Shown here: in pieces, positions 35,001 to 43,799 of the stretch
Layout: every line of letters starts with the position of its first letter
Position numbering within the stretch: position 1 is the stretch's first letter
Origin: Paracoccaceae bacterium
Lineage (GTDB): Bacteria > Pseudomonadota > Alphaproteobacteria > Rhodobacterales > Rhodobacteraceae
Direction of reading: 5' to 3'
Length of the DNA: 64,000 bases
NCBI GenBank assembly: GCA_014872815.1
Contig: WKFK01000014.1
Span: 682,001 to 746,000, forward strand
Notes under the pieces: model-generated
What the model was told of the DNA's origin: nothing
Databases searched by the model: none
The model's input: only the letters and a program-made list of their open reading frames with translations
Made by a program: the position numbers and the translations under genes

Positions 35001-36979
35001 CGCTGGGTCGCCGATTGTGTGCCGCTGTCATCAATCACGGTGAGGGTCACCTCATAGACACCGGGGCTGGCCCAAGCGTATTCCGCCACCGGCCCTTCGC
35101 CCATGGCCCCATCGCCAAAGTCCCAGAGGTGCGACAGGATCACGCCATCCGCATCGCTGGACCGGCTGCCATCCAGGATCACCGCCTCACCCACAGCCAC
35201 CGGCGCCTCCGGCCCGTCAATTGCGGGAACTGGTGGCGCGTTCACACGAATGGTCAAACGGTCGGTGCTTGTCGCATTGGCCACACCACTGTCATCGCGC
35301 ACCGACAAGGCCACCTGATAGATCCCGGGCTGCTGATACACATGCGTCACCCGACTGCCGTCGCGCTCTGTGCCGTCCCCCAAGTCCCAAACATAGCCGG
35401 TGATGGCCCCATCAACGTCATAGCTCGCCGCCCCGTCCAGCGTGACCGCCCGCCCCACAATGGTGTTCACATCCGTGCCCGCCTCGGCCACGGGCGGGAA
35501 ATTCACCATCACCAACCGGGTCGCCACGCCAAAGTTACAGGGGTGCACCGCGTCGTCACTCACGCGCAAAACCGCACGATACTCTCCCGGCTCTGTGTAA
35601 ACATGGCTGGCCTCCACCGTGTCTGCTGCCGCGCCGTCGCCAAAGCTCCACAGATAGCGCGTGATCGGACTATCGGATGGCAAGGACCCTGCGCCGGAAA
35701 ACGGCACCACGTCCCCCGGCGCGACGACAATGGCACCGCCCGCCGCGGCCCTTGGGGCCAGGCGCACATGCACAGGTACTTCCGCCTCAGCCCCGCGCGC
35801 CGCGCGCGTGCCCGGCAGCCGCACCCGCAGCCGTGCGTCATACCGCCCCGGCGCGCCATAGCTGTACACAATCACCGGCTCTTCTGAGTTGCCTCCGTCG
35901 CCATAGTCCCAGCGATAGGCCAGCAGCGGATCGCCCTCCGCCAAGCTACCGTCAAAGGCCACGCTGGAACAATCCGCCAGCTCCCGCGCCCTTGGCAGCG
36001 CCTCTGGCCGCGCGGGCACCGGCGCCAATCGGGGCGGCATTAACATCGGCACCGCTTGGCCATCCGCGTCAAACAGGCTCAGCGTCACATCATTGGGCGT
36101 CTCAAAGCCACCCTGCAGCGTCAGCGACAGAATATCCTCGCCTGCCAGTTCTTCCGCCGCCACAACCTCACTGGCCCAGACATTCTGACCGGACGCCCGC
36201 AACGCATAGTCCGAATACATCCGGTCGAGCCGCAAATCGCCCCGCGCCCCGTCAAAATTCTGCACCATCAGGTCCCCGGTCGGGGCCAGAAACTCCACAC
36301 GCGTGCCCGGCCCGGACCCGGGCCAGCGTATGGTCGGTTGATAGGCGATCATCTCAAGCCCCTCAGGCCGCCGATGCGCATCCCTCAGCAGACTCACATC
36401 CACGTTGAACCCGTTGCCGTCATCCCCATCGGCGCCAAGTACCTCCAACCGGAACCACGCGCGGTCCCCAATCACCTCGCCTTGCCGCGCGCGCACACTT
36501 CCCAGCGACACCCATTGCTGATCGGTTTCTGCCTCGGAACCAAACTCGGCTTCCCGCAAGACCTCTCCAGCACCCGCGGCCAAAACCGCGTCGCGCGTCA
36601 CCTTGGTTGGCGTCTCGCCGTCAACAACAGGCACAGGCATGGGCACCCCGTTGCGCGCGCCGTCACCACCATAGACCCGATAGAGCGTGCGAGAATTGCC
36701 CCCACCACCATAGCGGAAATCATGCTCCCCACGCATTTCTGGATCAAACACACGCACATAAACTCTATCTCGCAACCCACTTGGAACGCTAAAAAATATC
36801 ACTTCACGGTGGTCAATATCTCCTTCCCGCGTTGGTGCAGCAGAGCCGTACACAACCAATTGACCATGATCTGCAGGCGACGCCATGTCCTGCGCATTGG
36901 CCTGTGCCTTCCAAAGCCCCCAAGCCGACAAAACCGCGACCATCAGTTTCAGCCAAGTCATGCGCGCGCTCCTCTTCAT
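32084..36979 (-). CDS. Exported giant protein with 15 PKD repeats
   Basis: A 1,631-residue protein with a signal peptide (LKLMVAVLSAWGLWKAQANA). The first 350 residues form a unique N-terminal region. Fifteen consecutive PKD-type repeats follow, each with a core like YLWDFGDG, then an H.Y..PG.Y.V.L.V.D strand; repeats 6, 7, 11 and 14 deviate (FEDG, FDDL, FSDG). PKD domains are beta-sandwiches found in surface and adhesive proteins. There is no sortase motif, RTX repeat or C-terminal anchor, so it is probably periplasmic or loosely surface-held. It overlaps the upstream FecR-like gene by four bases (ATGA) and the cyclase start by one. A role as the sensing scaffold for the cyclase is inferred. 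Confidence 0.88.
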   Translation of the reverse strand: MKRSARMTWLKLMVAVLSAWGLWKAQANAQDMASPADHGQLVVYGSAAPTREGDIDHREVIFFSVPSGLRDRVYVRVFDPEMRGEHDFRYGGGGNSRTLYRVYGGDGARNGVPMPVPVVDGETPTKVTRDAVLAAGAGEVLREAEFGSEAETDQQWVSLGSVRARQGEVIGDRAWFRLEVLGADGDDGNGFNVDVSLLRDAHRRPEGLEMIAYQPTIRWPGSGPGTRVEFLAPTGDLMVQNFDGARGDLRLDRMYSDYALRASGQNVWASEVVAAEELAGEDILSLTLQGGFETPNDVTLSLFDADGQAVPMLMPPRLAPVPARPEALPRARELADCSSVAFDGSLAEGDPLLAYRWDYGDGGNSEEPVIVYSYGAPGRYDARLRVRLPGTRAARGAEAEVPVHVRLAPRAAAGGAIVVAPGDVVPFSGAGSLPSDSPITRYLWSFGDGAAADTVEASHVYTEPGEYRAVLRVSDDAVHPCNFGVATRLVMVNFPPVAEAGTDVNTIVGRAVTLDGAASYDVDGAITGYVWDLGDGTERDGSRVTHVYQQPGIYQVALSVRDDSGVANATSTDRLTIRVNAPPVPAIDGPEAPVAVGEAVILDGSRSSDADGVILSHLWDFGDGAMGEGPVAEYAWASPGVYEVTLTVIDDSGTQSATQRTRFEVVVNTRPVAEAGPDQFVTVSEVQFDGSGSRDIDGQIARYVWEFGDGRTAEGVRPLHYYEIPGVYEVALTVADDSGAPQSSHRDTMQVVVNSRPIADAGPALTVAPGEEFVLDGGASVDPDGSVAQYLWQFEDGSTQDGVRVAQRFDTPGLHRVRLQVTDDFVGGGAVDESEVLITVNAPPVAQAGPDLRVAPDDTVRFDARSSFDKDGLLAGYRWEFDDLQAPLEAAVVERAWPVAGVYNARLVVRDGSGVANSTAQDSVTIHVNHRPEAEAGPAIDTDRLLVTLDASGSSDADGDALMYLWDFGDGSQPMIGKTVSHVFPKAGSYPVTLRVDDGTGLSNAQDVDATTVIINAAPVADAGGNKDVCSGQSIIFDASASADEDGDLLKYLWDFGDGTLSEVINPTKTYEMPGTYPVTLQVEDESGSTRGSDLDRIAVIVREGPIANAGPDMTVCVNQEVRMDGSGSTDADGSVNGFEWTFGDGSRASGATPIKSFERAGDYAVTLTITGDAVGECSPLDTDTVNVKVLPARSQRIDAVERAPVNSAVTFAAVLGDETGTGEPVRYDWTFSDGGAAEGAEVSYAFAEAGAYLATLTTTLEGGTQDCGQLVTRHKILINAAPTPDVDAPAQVAVGVLARFDATDAEDSDGVITRYLWDFGDGQTAEGVSVVHRYETPGVYDLSLEVTDDAGVANSSAIWTREMQVNPAPLTGVDVAGALCAGDDKAWELSVGPGVAVAWDFGDGGTGKGAAVTHRYTTPGLYPVTVSTDDGKGLANSSQLEQVYARVNAPPTADAGPDRVVCPGEDVAFRAGAYDMDGKITDLLWRFSDGVELSGADVSRRFDTAGPVTATLIVTDDSGASCAVGQDTAEILVNAAPVISAGEDRETPVGAAHDVLRFDVSDVRDPDGHGVEVSWQFGDGAGGYGAVTRHAYGAPGTYTATVTARDSTGLACGVSTDSVQVLAVSRSEGN

Positions 36980-39306
36980 CGGATCACCTCATTGCCAGCG
37001 TAGTCCTGCACCACCACCTCGATCAGACGCATCTCTCCCGGTGTCGGCGGCAGGCTCGCGCGGCAAATGCCTCTGGCACTGTCACAGCGCAGGTAGCCCT
37101 CGAACTCTTCGCCCCCGACCTCGACCAGATACGGCGCCGCCTGACGCAACCCGCTCACATCCTGCGCCGTAACCACAATCTCAACCGGCCCATCCTCGCC
37201 CTGCGGCCGGGACAACCCTGCGTCCAGAATCTCCGGTGGTGTGAGATCCAGAAGCGTCTCAATCACCAACACCCCAACGTTGCCCGCCGCATCCACTGCG
37301 CGCAATTCCAGCAGATTTAGCCCTTCTGTCAGCGCCGCCTGCATCGCAAAGCTGCCGTCAAAGATGTCCTGCTTTGCGCCATTGAGTTCCAACGTCACCG
37401 CATCCCCAAGCGTGCCCGTCAAGTCGATCGCCTTATCCGTCGTGGCGCGCGGTGGCGGAACATCCAGCACCAGTTCCGGCGCGGCGCTGTCCCGAACCAC
37501 ATGAAACGCCAACGTCCCCGTGGACACCCCGCCTTCCGACAGAACCTCGACACTGAACGCGCGCGGTTCTTGTGCCACCGGCACCGTGATTGCCAAAACC
37601 CCGCCCGCCGCAATCCGCGTGCGCCCGGCCTCTGTCCCAACGGCATCCCGCAGAATGACCTCTTGTCCAGGTTTCGCTGACGTCGCAGCGACAACCGTCA
37701 TCTCTGCGTTGCGGCTCACCAGCTGCCCCGCGTCATCCCGCGCCATATCCGGGTTCAGCGTCATCGTCGTTGCTACGCGCGGCACATAACGTAACTGCCC
37801 GCGTTTCTCGGACACATTGCCCGCCGGATCGGTCGCCACCAGCACGATCTGGTTGGCCCCAGGCGTTAGCGCCAATGTAGCTTCAAAGCTCCCATCCGCC
37901 GCCACCTCTACGGCCATTCCATTCATCGTCAGCGTCACCCCTGCTTCAGACGCCCCCAACACTTCAACGTCAGGTGCCTCCACCAACACGCCTTCCGCCG
38001 GAGACAACAACGTCAAAAACGGCGGCGTGCTGTCCTGGCGCATTTCAAAACGGCGCACTTCGCTCCATTTGCCGGGCAATCCGAGGCCATCCAGCGCCGC
38101 CACACGCCAATAGTGGGCACCGGGGGCCAGCCCAGCCACGTCAAAGCCAAGATCTTTCACGCCCCACTCTGTCGCAATCATCTGGTTAAACGCCGGATCA
38201 CCTGCGACCTCAAACCAATACCCGCTGGCCTCCGGATACGCCTGCCACGCCAGGCGTACACCCGAGCCGTACACATCTTCTCGATCCATCGGTGCGCTCA
38301 ACAAAGGCCATTCCAACACCTTGGCCCGCGTCGCGACGCCATCTTCGGTGATCACCACGCCCTCGTCCTGTCCCAAAGACACTTTGGTGGTCTCGGCCTC
38401 AATATCCAGTGGCGCGGAATCATAGTTCACAAACAGTGCTTTGTCGGCGTCCTTCTTGATCCAGAAGTCATCGCTGTCGGTGGTGGTCTGCAGGCCCGGC
38501 ACATCAATTTCAAAACTGTCGCGATCCGACAGCTGATTGAGCAACGCATAGAAATCCCCGTTGGCCAGCGACACTTTCGTGACCTCTTTGCCGGTCAAAG
38601 GATCAGAGCGCATCCGCTGAATAGTGGCGTTGGAATTGGGGTTCAGCCGCAGCCGGCTTAGATCGCGGAAGGTCACCTGCGTGGTCGAGTTGGTCAGGGT
38701 GCGCACTTTCTCAAACTCGATCAGCACATCGTTTAGGCCGCGATCGGACCACGCCGCCTCGGCAGGCTCGCGCCCCTCCACGCGTCCATGAATGTCGGTG
38801 ATCAACGCTTCGGCCGCACGATCCCGCTGCGCCAGTGCAATCTCAAACGCCTCTGTCGCGTGTCCGGTTGCGGATCCGGCAAAGCGCACCACCTTGCGCC
38901 AGGCCCCTTCCCCCCGCGCACCAATCGCCGCCTCTCGATCCGCGATCGCGGCCCCAATCTCCTGTGGCGCAAACAGCCGTGCGCCTTCCGATGTCGCTTT
39001 CTGGATGGCTTGCAGAGCCTCGCTCAGCGCTGCATCCGCCGCCGCCACCTGCGCCACTGGCATCTGCAACACCGCCCCCGGGGCAAGGTCCGCGGGCGAG
39101 GTCAATTTGTTGATCTGCAACACGGTCGGCCAGAGATCAGGATCATTGAGATGCCGTGCCACAAAATCGCGCAAGGTCTCGTCGCCATCATAGGTCACCT
39201 CGGCATAAGGCACCTCCAGCGGGTCCACCTCTGCCGATACCACCGGCGCGAGAGTCCCACCTACGCAGGCGGCCAGCAGGCCCAACACGCGCACAATTGT
39301 CTTCAT
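36976..39306 (-). CDS. Exported LysM/FecR/Ig-like multidomain protein
   Basis: A 776-residue protein with a signal peptide ending in VVSAEVDP. Domains in order are a LysM-like segment (YDGDETLRDFVARHLNDPDLW, near residues 35-85), an alpha-helical stretch, a FecR-type domain (TTQVTFRDLSRLRLNPNSNA and VSLANGDFYALLNQ, about 205-310), a fibronectin-like module (VRLAWQAYPEASGYWFEV), and several bacterial Ig-like repeats (DGSFEATLALTPGANQIVLV, DGSFAMQAALTEGLNLLEL). The LysM part suggests peptidoglycan contact. The start at 39306 gives the signal peptide; a frame from 39378 is less likely. It heads the coupled operon with the PKD protein and cyclase. Confidence 0.85.
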   Translation of the reverse strand: MKTIVRVLGLLAACVGGTLAPVVSAEVDPLEVPYAEVTYDGDETLRDFVARHLNDPDLWPTVLQINKLTSPADLAPGAVLQMPVAQVAAADAALSEALQAIQKATSEGARLFAPQEIGAAIADREAAIGARGEGAWRKVVRFAGSATGHATEAFEIALAQRDRAAEALITDIHGRVEGREPAEAAWSDRGLNDVLIEFEKVRTLTNSTTQVTFRDLSRLRLNPNSNATIQRMRSDPLTGKEVTKVSLANGDFYALLNQLSDRDSFEIDVPGLQTTTDSDDFWIKKDADKALFVNYDSAPLDIEAETTKVSLGQDEGVVITEDGVATRAKVLEWPLLSAPMDREDVYGSGVRLAWQAYPEASGYWFEVAGDPAFNQMIATEWGVKDLGFDVAGLAPGAHYWRVAALDGLGLPGKWSEVRRFEMRQDSTPPFLTLLSPAEGVLVEAPDVEVLGASEAGVTLTMNGMAVEVAADGSFEATLALTPGANQIVLVATDPAGNVSEKRGQLRYVPRVATTMTLNPDMARDDAGQLVSRNAEMTVVAATSAKPGQEVILRDAVGTEAGRTRIAAGGVLAITVPVAQEPRAFSVEVLSEGGVSTGTLAFHVVRDSAAPELVLDVPPPRATTDKAIDLTGTLGDAVTLELNGAKQDIFDGSFAMQAALTEGLNLLELRAVDAAGNVGVLVIETLLDLTPPEILDAGLSRPQGEDGPVEIVVTAQDVSGLRQAAPYLVEVGGEEFEGYLRCDSARGICRASLPPTPGEMRLIEVVVQDYAGNEVIR

Positions 39307-39441
39307 TGGATTTTGGTCGTCCGCAGGAACACACATGCCTGCACTCCCAAAAGGGCCGTGAAAAGAAATTATGGTCAATTGTTCTTATAATCGTTCAACA
39401 GCTTGGAATGCCGCGCAAGAATTTTGCGTCTTCACACGGCC

Positions 39442-39464
39442 ATTGGCTCCCAGTTGGAACCAAT
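39442..39464. repeat. Imperfect inverted repeat upstream of the FecR-PKD-cyclase operon
   Basis: ATTGGCTCC and GGAACCAAT match at eight of nine positions around a five-base centre, 136 bases before the FecR-like start. It is a candidate operator for the operon. Confidence 0.4.
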
Positions 39465-39606
39465 ACTGCATGACCTCACAGCATTCCCCTCAATACGGAA
39501 ACAGAATACGCAGTTTGGGCCATTTCTCCAATGAGATTTTCTGCACAATAAGTGACCGCCCCCCTCTCAAGTTGCTGCCCATCGCCGGAAAATCGGTCCA
39601 ATCCCG

Positions 39607-39635
39607 GCGTTAACGAATCGTGATTCCGTTAACGC
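39607..39635. promoter_or_regulatory. Inverted repeat upstream of the haem peroxidase, candidate operator
   Basis: GCGTTAACG and CGTTAACGC are perfect 9-bp arms separated by 11 bases that themselves read AATCGTGATTC. The site is 143 bases before the peroxidase ATG. Its GCGTTAA and TCACG elements recur in the dyad at 44913-44934. Confidence 0.5.
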
Positions 39636-39777
39636 GCACGCCTCACATGTGACAAAACAAACCGGTTTTTCCCCTTATTTTCTTCGCCAATGCGCGAAAA
39701 TGCGCGACCTTACTGCATTTTATCGCAAAGTCGCATTTCTCGTTAGAGTGGTCTCAGCAATCAAAAGGACTGAGCCA

Positions 39778-41355
39778 ATGTCGCACCGTGATCTTGAAGT
39801 TGATGACGTCTTCGCCCCAACCAGCGGCGCGTCCCCCGCCTCCCCGCTCACCGAGGAGATGACCATCTACCTCGCGACTCTGCTCAACAACAACAACAGC
39901 GCGACCAACGCGTCCAAGGGCTTCCTGAACGCCCCTAGCGGCAGCCATCTGGGGGTACCAGCAGGCTATTCCTACCTGTTCCAACTTGCAGGCCATGACC
40001 TTGTGTTCAGCTCCATGGTCCCGCGCACCTTTGACGACATTGGTGGCCGCTCGCAAAACCTGCGTCAGGAAAAACTGGCATTGGAAACCCTGTTTGGCGG
40101 CGGCCCCATTGTGTGCCCCCATGCCTTTGACATGAACCATGCCGACGGAACACACCGGTTGCGCCTTGGCAAATTCCGCCCCGCAGGACGCATGTCCGAT
40201 GACCGTCTGGCGCCTGCTGCCGACCTGCCCCGCAGCCGATATAGTGCCGACACACCGGACGCGGACGGCCCCTTCACCGATGTGTTGATCCCGGATTCCC
40301 GAAATGACGACAACAACATCCTGGCGCAGCTCACCGCCTTCTTTCATGCGGTCTACAACACGCTTGTGGCGCAAACCGCGACTGTGCCTTTGCCCGGCAC
40401 ACAAGACCCAATTCCACCGCATCACCGCTCCCGCGTGGCCCGCCTCGCAACGGCGCGCATCTATCGCCGCATCCTGCGTCACGACCTACTGCCGCGCATC
40501 ATGCCTTCTGATGTACTGGCCCTGTTTGAGGCTACGCCAACGCTGGAGCCGCTTGGCCGCAGCGCACCAGATACAAATGATCTCTTCGCCTACGGCATCG
40601 CCCGTATGGCGCACAGCATGGTGCGCCCGGAATACACGCTGAACAACGGTGTTGGCCCTCATGACCTCGGCGAGGTCGATCTGCGCAAAATCATCAACCA
40701 TTCCTCCCTGCATGAACCCGGCATGGTGCCCACGCCGATTGATTGGAAAATCGACTGGGATCTGTTCTTCACCGCCCCCGGCGCGCCACTAGCTGACAAT
40801 TTCAACTGGGCGATCCGGTTTGGTCCTCACACGGCAGATGGCATGACGCTGGCCACCGCCGGCAAACCCACCAAACCCACCTACCCGGCGGGCACCGCTA
40901 TGCGTGATCTCGTGCGCGAAAAATGGATTGGTCTGGGCCGCGTGCAGGACCTCATTCAAGCGGCGGCATCCGCACTCACCACACAGGGCATTGCAGTGCC
41001 CTTTGATGCCGCCACCCACTATGACCGCGTCGCCACCACCGGAATGGCTGCGCTCGAAGCCGCTGTGCGTCCGGGCCACAAGCCCCCCATGTCCGACACG
41101 GACAAAGCCACCATCACGGCCAACCTGCCGCTCGTGACCTTCCTTGCGCTTGAGGCACAGATCGACGGCGGCAATGGCGCCACCTACGGCCCGCTCGGCG
41201 GATTAATCCTCGGCGCAGCTTTCCGCCCTGTATTTGCCGACGACACGCCAACAAGCACGGACGCACATCTCGCCCTAGCATTGGAACAGGCCGCCTATGG
41301 CACCTCGCCCATCCGCGACATGCCGACACTGGTCGCGGCAACCGACATCACCTGA
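39778..41355 (+). CDS. Animal-type haem peroxidase family protein
   Basis: A 525-residue protein of the peroxidase-cyclooxygenase superfamily. Landmarks align in order with animal peroxidases: distal region LFQLAGHDLVF (His73), ALETLFGGGP, AFFHAVYNTLV near residue 190, RIYRRILRHDLLPRI near 230, and the proximal haem histidine in IARMAHSMV (His279). No signal peptide or RTX repeat is seen, which is unusual because most bacterial relatives are secreted. The ATG at 39778 has AAAAGGA upstream; an in-frame extension to 39649 is unlike the family. It is followed 29 bases later by a small gene with its own strong ribosome site. Confidence 0.88.
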   Translation: MSHRDLEVDDVFAPTSGASPASPLTEEMTIYLATLLNNNNSATNASKGFLNAPSGSHLGVPAGYSYLFQLAGHDLVFSSMVPRTFDDIGGRSQNLRQEKLALETLFGGGPIVCPHAFDMNHADGTHRLRLGKFRPAGRMSDDRLAPAADLPRSRYSADTPDADGPFTDVLIPDSRNDDNNILAQLTAFFHAVYNTLVAQTATVPLPGTQDPIPPHHRSRVARLATARIYRRILRHDLLPRIMPSDVLALFEATPTLEPLGRSAPDTNDLFAYGIARMAHSMVRPEYTLNNGVGPHDLGEVDLRKIINHSSLHEPGMVPTPIDWKIDWDLFFTAPGAPLADNFNWAIRFGPHTADGMTLATAGKPTKPTYPAGTAMRDLVREKWIGLGRVQDLIQAAASALTTQGIAVPFDAATHYDRVATTGMAALEAAVRPGHKPPMSDTDKATITANLPLVTFLALEAQIDGGNGATYGPLGGLILGAAFRPVFADDTPTSTDAHLALALEQAAYGTSPIRDMPTLVAATDIT

Positions 41356-41384
41356 AAACACTGTCTAAACAAGGAGGACAACCA

Positions 41385-41756
41385 ATGGATCCCTATGAGA
41401 TCAAAATCAAAAACTACTTGAAGATGGGAGAAATCCTACAAGGCTGGGCGCGCAATGCCGACACCGTGCCCGCCACTGTGGGGGACTTCCGGGCGCAGGT
41501 GCCCAGCAACGTGGCTGAACTGGCTGACGAATTCAAAGACGAAGATCCGTTGCAAATCTTCAACGCGCCGGATCAGAAGGTGGTGAGCATCATGCTGCCG
41601 CACCCAGATGACCTCGACCTGCCACCGCCCAGCCCTTACACGCTGCCGGATTTCTACGACGAAGCCTATAACGCGACGCTGGTCACACCGCCGGAAGAAG
41701 AGCACAATTTCCGCTCCAAACGAATTGCGGACTACGCCCTGCGCAAATGCGTGTAA
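41385..41756 (+). CDS. Hypothetical protein downstream of the haem peroxidase
   Basis: A 123-residue acidic protein that I do not recognise. It has an N-terminal helix (MDPYEIKIKNYLKMGEILQGW), a proline-rich middle (DLPPPSPYTLPDFYDE) and a basic end finishing RKCV with the only cysteine. The ribosome site AAGGAGGA and the short 29-base spacing make co-translation with the peroxidase very likely. It could be a peroxidase partner or substrate; its single cysteine argues against a classical azole RiPP precursor. It converges with the BTAD regulator gene across 15 bases. Confidence 0.75.
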   Translation: MDPYEIKIKNYLKMGEILQGWARNADTVPATVGDFRAQVPSNVAELADEFKDEDPLQIFNAPDQKVVSIMLPHPDDLDLPPPSPYTLPDFYDEAYNATLVTPPEEEHNFRSKRIADYALRKCV

Positions 41757-41771
41757 CCCCGCACTAATGCT

Positions 41772-43799
41772 TTAGGATGTGCCGGGATCCAATTGATATC
41801 CAAGCGCAATTTTATCGCTCTGAATCAAATCAGGCACCGGCATATCCGCCAAGCGCAACCCATCTCGCAGCGCAAGCCAGACCTTGCGATTGCGGATCGG
41901 GAAGCCGGACACCAACCACCGTGTGATCTCGGCCCGCTCCGGTGGCCCTTCCGCCACCCAGTTGGCCCGCGCAATGCTCTCAAACCGCCGCGCCACCGAC
42001 GCCGCTTCAGACAACCGCCCAACCAGCCCCAACGCAGACGCATGCCAGGCCGGAACGTCGTGGGAAATCTCATCAGATTTCTCAGACGCCGCGATACAGC
42101 CCTCGTAATCCCCAGCCATAAACCGGCTCGCTGCCACATAACTCCAATGTGACGGCTGCAAACGGAACTTCAGCTTGAACAACAAATCCAGCAACCGCCC
42201 GGAAGCCTCCAACTGGTCACAAAAAGCCAGACCCACAGCGGAGGATGTCATCGTCCAAGGGTCGTTTTCATTGTATTGAAATGCCAGATCAAAGGCCAAT
42301 TCGGCCTGCTCAAACTGGCGTGACATGGCCGCCGACCAGCCCATAGCCAACTGTCCGCGGCTGTCCATGGGATCCAGTTCAATCGCCCGCCGTGCCAGTC
42401 GCAGCCCTTCGACATGCATATCCGGCGAGCTGTACAGCCCCGGGAACGAAATCTGCCGCATATTCTCAATCGACGCTCGGCTGGAATAGGCGCGGCTGAA
42501 GTCCGGATAGTCCCGGATCAAGTCATCCAGCAAACCCTCTGCGGTTTTCCATCCTTCCAGCGTGAACTGCAGAATATGTCCCTGCGCCTCCACCCAGCGC
42601 TCATAGGCACTCGGCGCGGTCTTGTTCGTTGCGCTCAATGGACCTTTGAAGGCAGACAAATGCATGTTCAACGCCACAGCCAAACGCGCTGCCGCCCCTG
42701 GCCCTTCCGCCAAAGTCATCTGCCCCGCATCAGTCAGTGTCTCAGACCACAACAACTCGCCCGTGCCGCGATCTGACAATACCGCGCGACAGGACAGCTC
42801 GCCCCCCAAATCCTGCGGCTGCAACACCAACGCATAGCTTGCGGCCCCCGGCTCGCCCACCTGCACGTTATCAGCCATGAGCCCGGCATCAAAAATCTGC
42901 CACTCACGAAAGCGCGAAAGATTGGCGCAGAGCGCCTGACGCAAGGCTTCCGCCTCCCCCGCCCGCGCCGCAGTGAGATGCCCATAGTTGGGCTGCGCCA
43001 CAACAATCACCGGGCGCAGGGTTTTGGGTGCCTGCGCCTGTCCCGGTGATTTGATGTCAATCACAAGCTGCTGCGTTTCCTCGGAAGGCTCTTCGCCGTA
43101 TTCCTGATCCAACAGGCTCCACAGCGATTGATAGACGGTCAGCGCATTCGCCATCTGCCCGCTTTTCCAAAACGCCTTGATCAGCCGACGCGCCGCGCCT
43201 TCATCCGCCGGATCCATACCCGCGATGAACTGCAAAATCTCAAGTTGCTGTTCCTGCGTTGCGGCACTGTCCGCCGCCGCATTCAGCCGATGGCGCATCA
43301 ACCCACTGACATGCTGCATGGCCTCTGTCACGCGCGAGGCAAAGACGTCGTTGATCTCAACTTGGTCACGATCAAACTGTGCCAGCTTTTGCGGATCGAC
43401 CCGCAGGACTTTGTCCATGTCCCCCCGGTCCGCCGCCTCCAGCAGAACATCAAGGTCAATGGACACCCGCTCTTGCGCCAACCAGATGTCGCTGCGGTCG
43501 GTAAAGACTCCGTCAAAACCAGCATCCGAAAGCGACGCTTTGAGGGCCCAAACAGCATTGCGCAAACTGGTCTGCGCAGCCGTTTCAGAACTGTCCGGCC
43601 AAAGCACGCCGCGCAGTTTCTCCCGCGTCATGCGCAGCTCTGGCGTCAGGGCCAACAACACAAGCAAGGCAGCGGCTTTTTTCTTTTTGATGTCAACACG
43701 CCGATCCCCACAACGGGCCTGAAACCCGCCAATCAACGTGATGTGAAGCCGCTCTGGTGCCTTGTCTGGCACCGCAGAATTGCTCTGCTCCCGTCCCAT
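41772..43799 (-). CDS. BTAD/SARP-type transcriptional regulator with TPR sensor region
   Basis: A 675-residue protein. The N-terminal winged helix (RLHITLIGGFQARCGDRRVD, KKKKAAALLVLLAL, LRGVLWPDSSE) and the helical bacterial transcriptional activation domain (DQVEINDVF through GAARRLIKAFWKSGQMANAL) match the SARP architecture. The rest contains a region like the CadC/TPR-type sensor (ALVLQPQDLGGELSCRAVL) and TPR-like repeats (DPMDSRGQLAMGWSAAMSRQ). The start at 43799 is chosen because its ATG overlaps the stop of the YcaO gene (TGATG); an in-frame start at 43862 has no ribosome site. Coupling implies that it controls the YcaO unit and perhaps the neighbouring operons. Confidence 0.88.
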   Translation of the reverse strand: MGREQSNSAVPDKAPERLHITLIGGFQARCGDRRVDIKKKKAAALLVLLALTPELRMTREKLRGVLWPDSSETAAQTSLRNAVWALKASLSDAGFDGVFTDRSDIWLAQERVSIDLDVLLEAADRGDMDKVLRVDPQKLAQFDRDQVEINDVFASRVTEAMQHVSGLMRHRLNAAADSAATQEQQLEILQFIAGMDPADEGAARRLIKAFWKSGQMANALTVYQSLWSLLDQEYGEEPSEETQQLVIDIKSPGQAQAPKTLRPVIVVAQPNYGHLTAARAGEAEALRQALCANLSRFREWQIFDAGLMADNVQVGEPGAASYALVLQPQDLGGELSCRAVLSDRGTGELLWSETLTDAGQMTLAEGPGAAARLAVALNMHLSAFKGPLSATNKTAPSAYERWVEAQGHILQFTLEGWKTAEGLLDDLIRDYPDFSRAYSSRASIENMRQISFPGLYSSPDMHVEGLRLARRAIELDPMDSRGQLAMGWSAAMSRQFEQAELAFDLAFQYNENDPWTMTSSAVGLAFCDQLEASGRLLDLLFKLKFRLQPSHWSYVAASRFMAGDYEGCIAASEKSDEISHDVPAWHASALGLVGRLSEAASVARRFESIARANWVAEGPPERAEITRWLVSGFPIRNRKVWLALRDGLRLADMPVPDLIQSDKIALGYQLDPGTS

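Larger units (their letters stand above)
39307..39777. other. Intergenic region between the FecR-like and haem peroxidase genes
   Basis: These 471 bases separate divergent genes and hold no supported coding sequence. They are more AT-rich than the flanks (39360-39420 and 39650-39770) and should contain both promoters. Two dyads are visible: ATTGGCTCC/GGAACCAAT (39442-39464, one mismatch) on the FecR side, and GCGTTAACG/CGTTAACGC (39607-39635) on the peroxidase side. Confidence 0.6.

Noticed and set aside
39371-39613. 80-codon frame between the FecR-like and peroxidase genes
   Set aside because: No ribosome site, no family and AT-rich promoter-like composition.
41385-41756. RiPP precursor for the YcaO protein
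   Set aside because: It has one cysteine, few Ser/Thr in any core-like end, and no leader cleavage motif; kept as a hypothetical protein.
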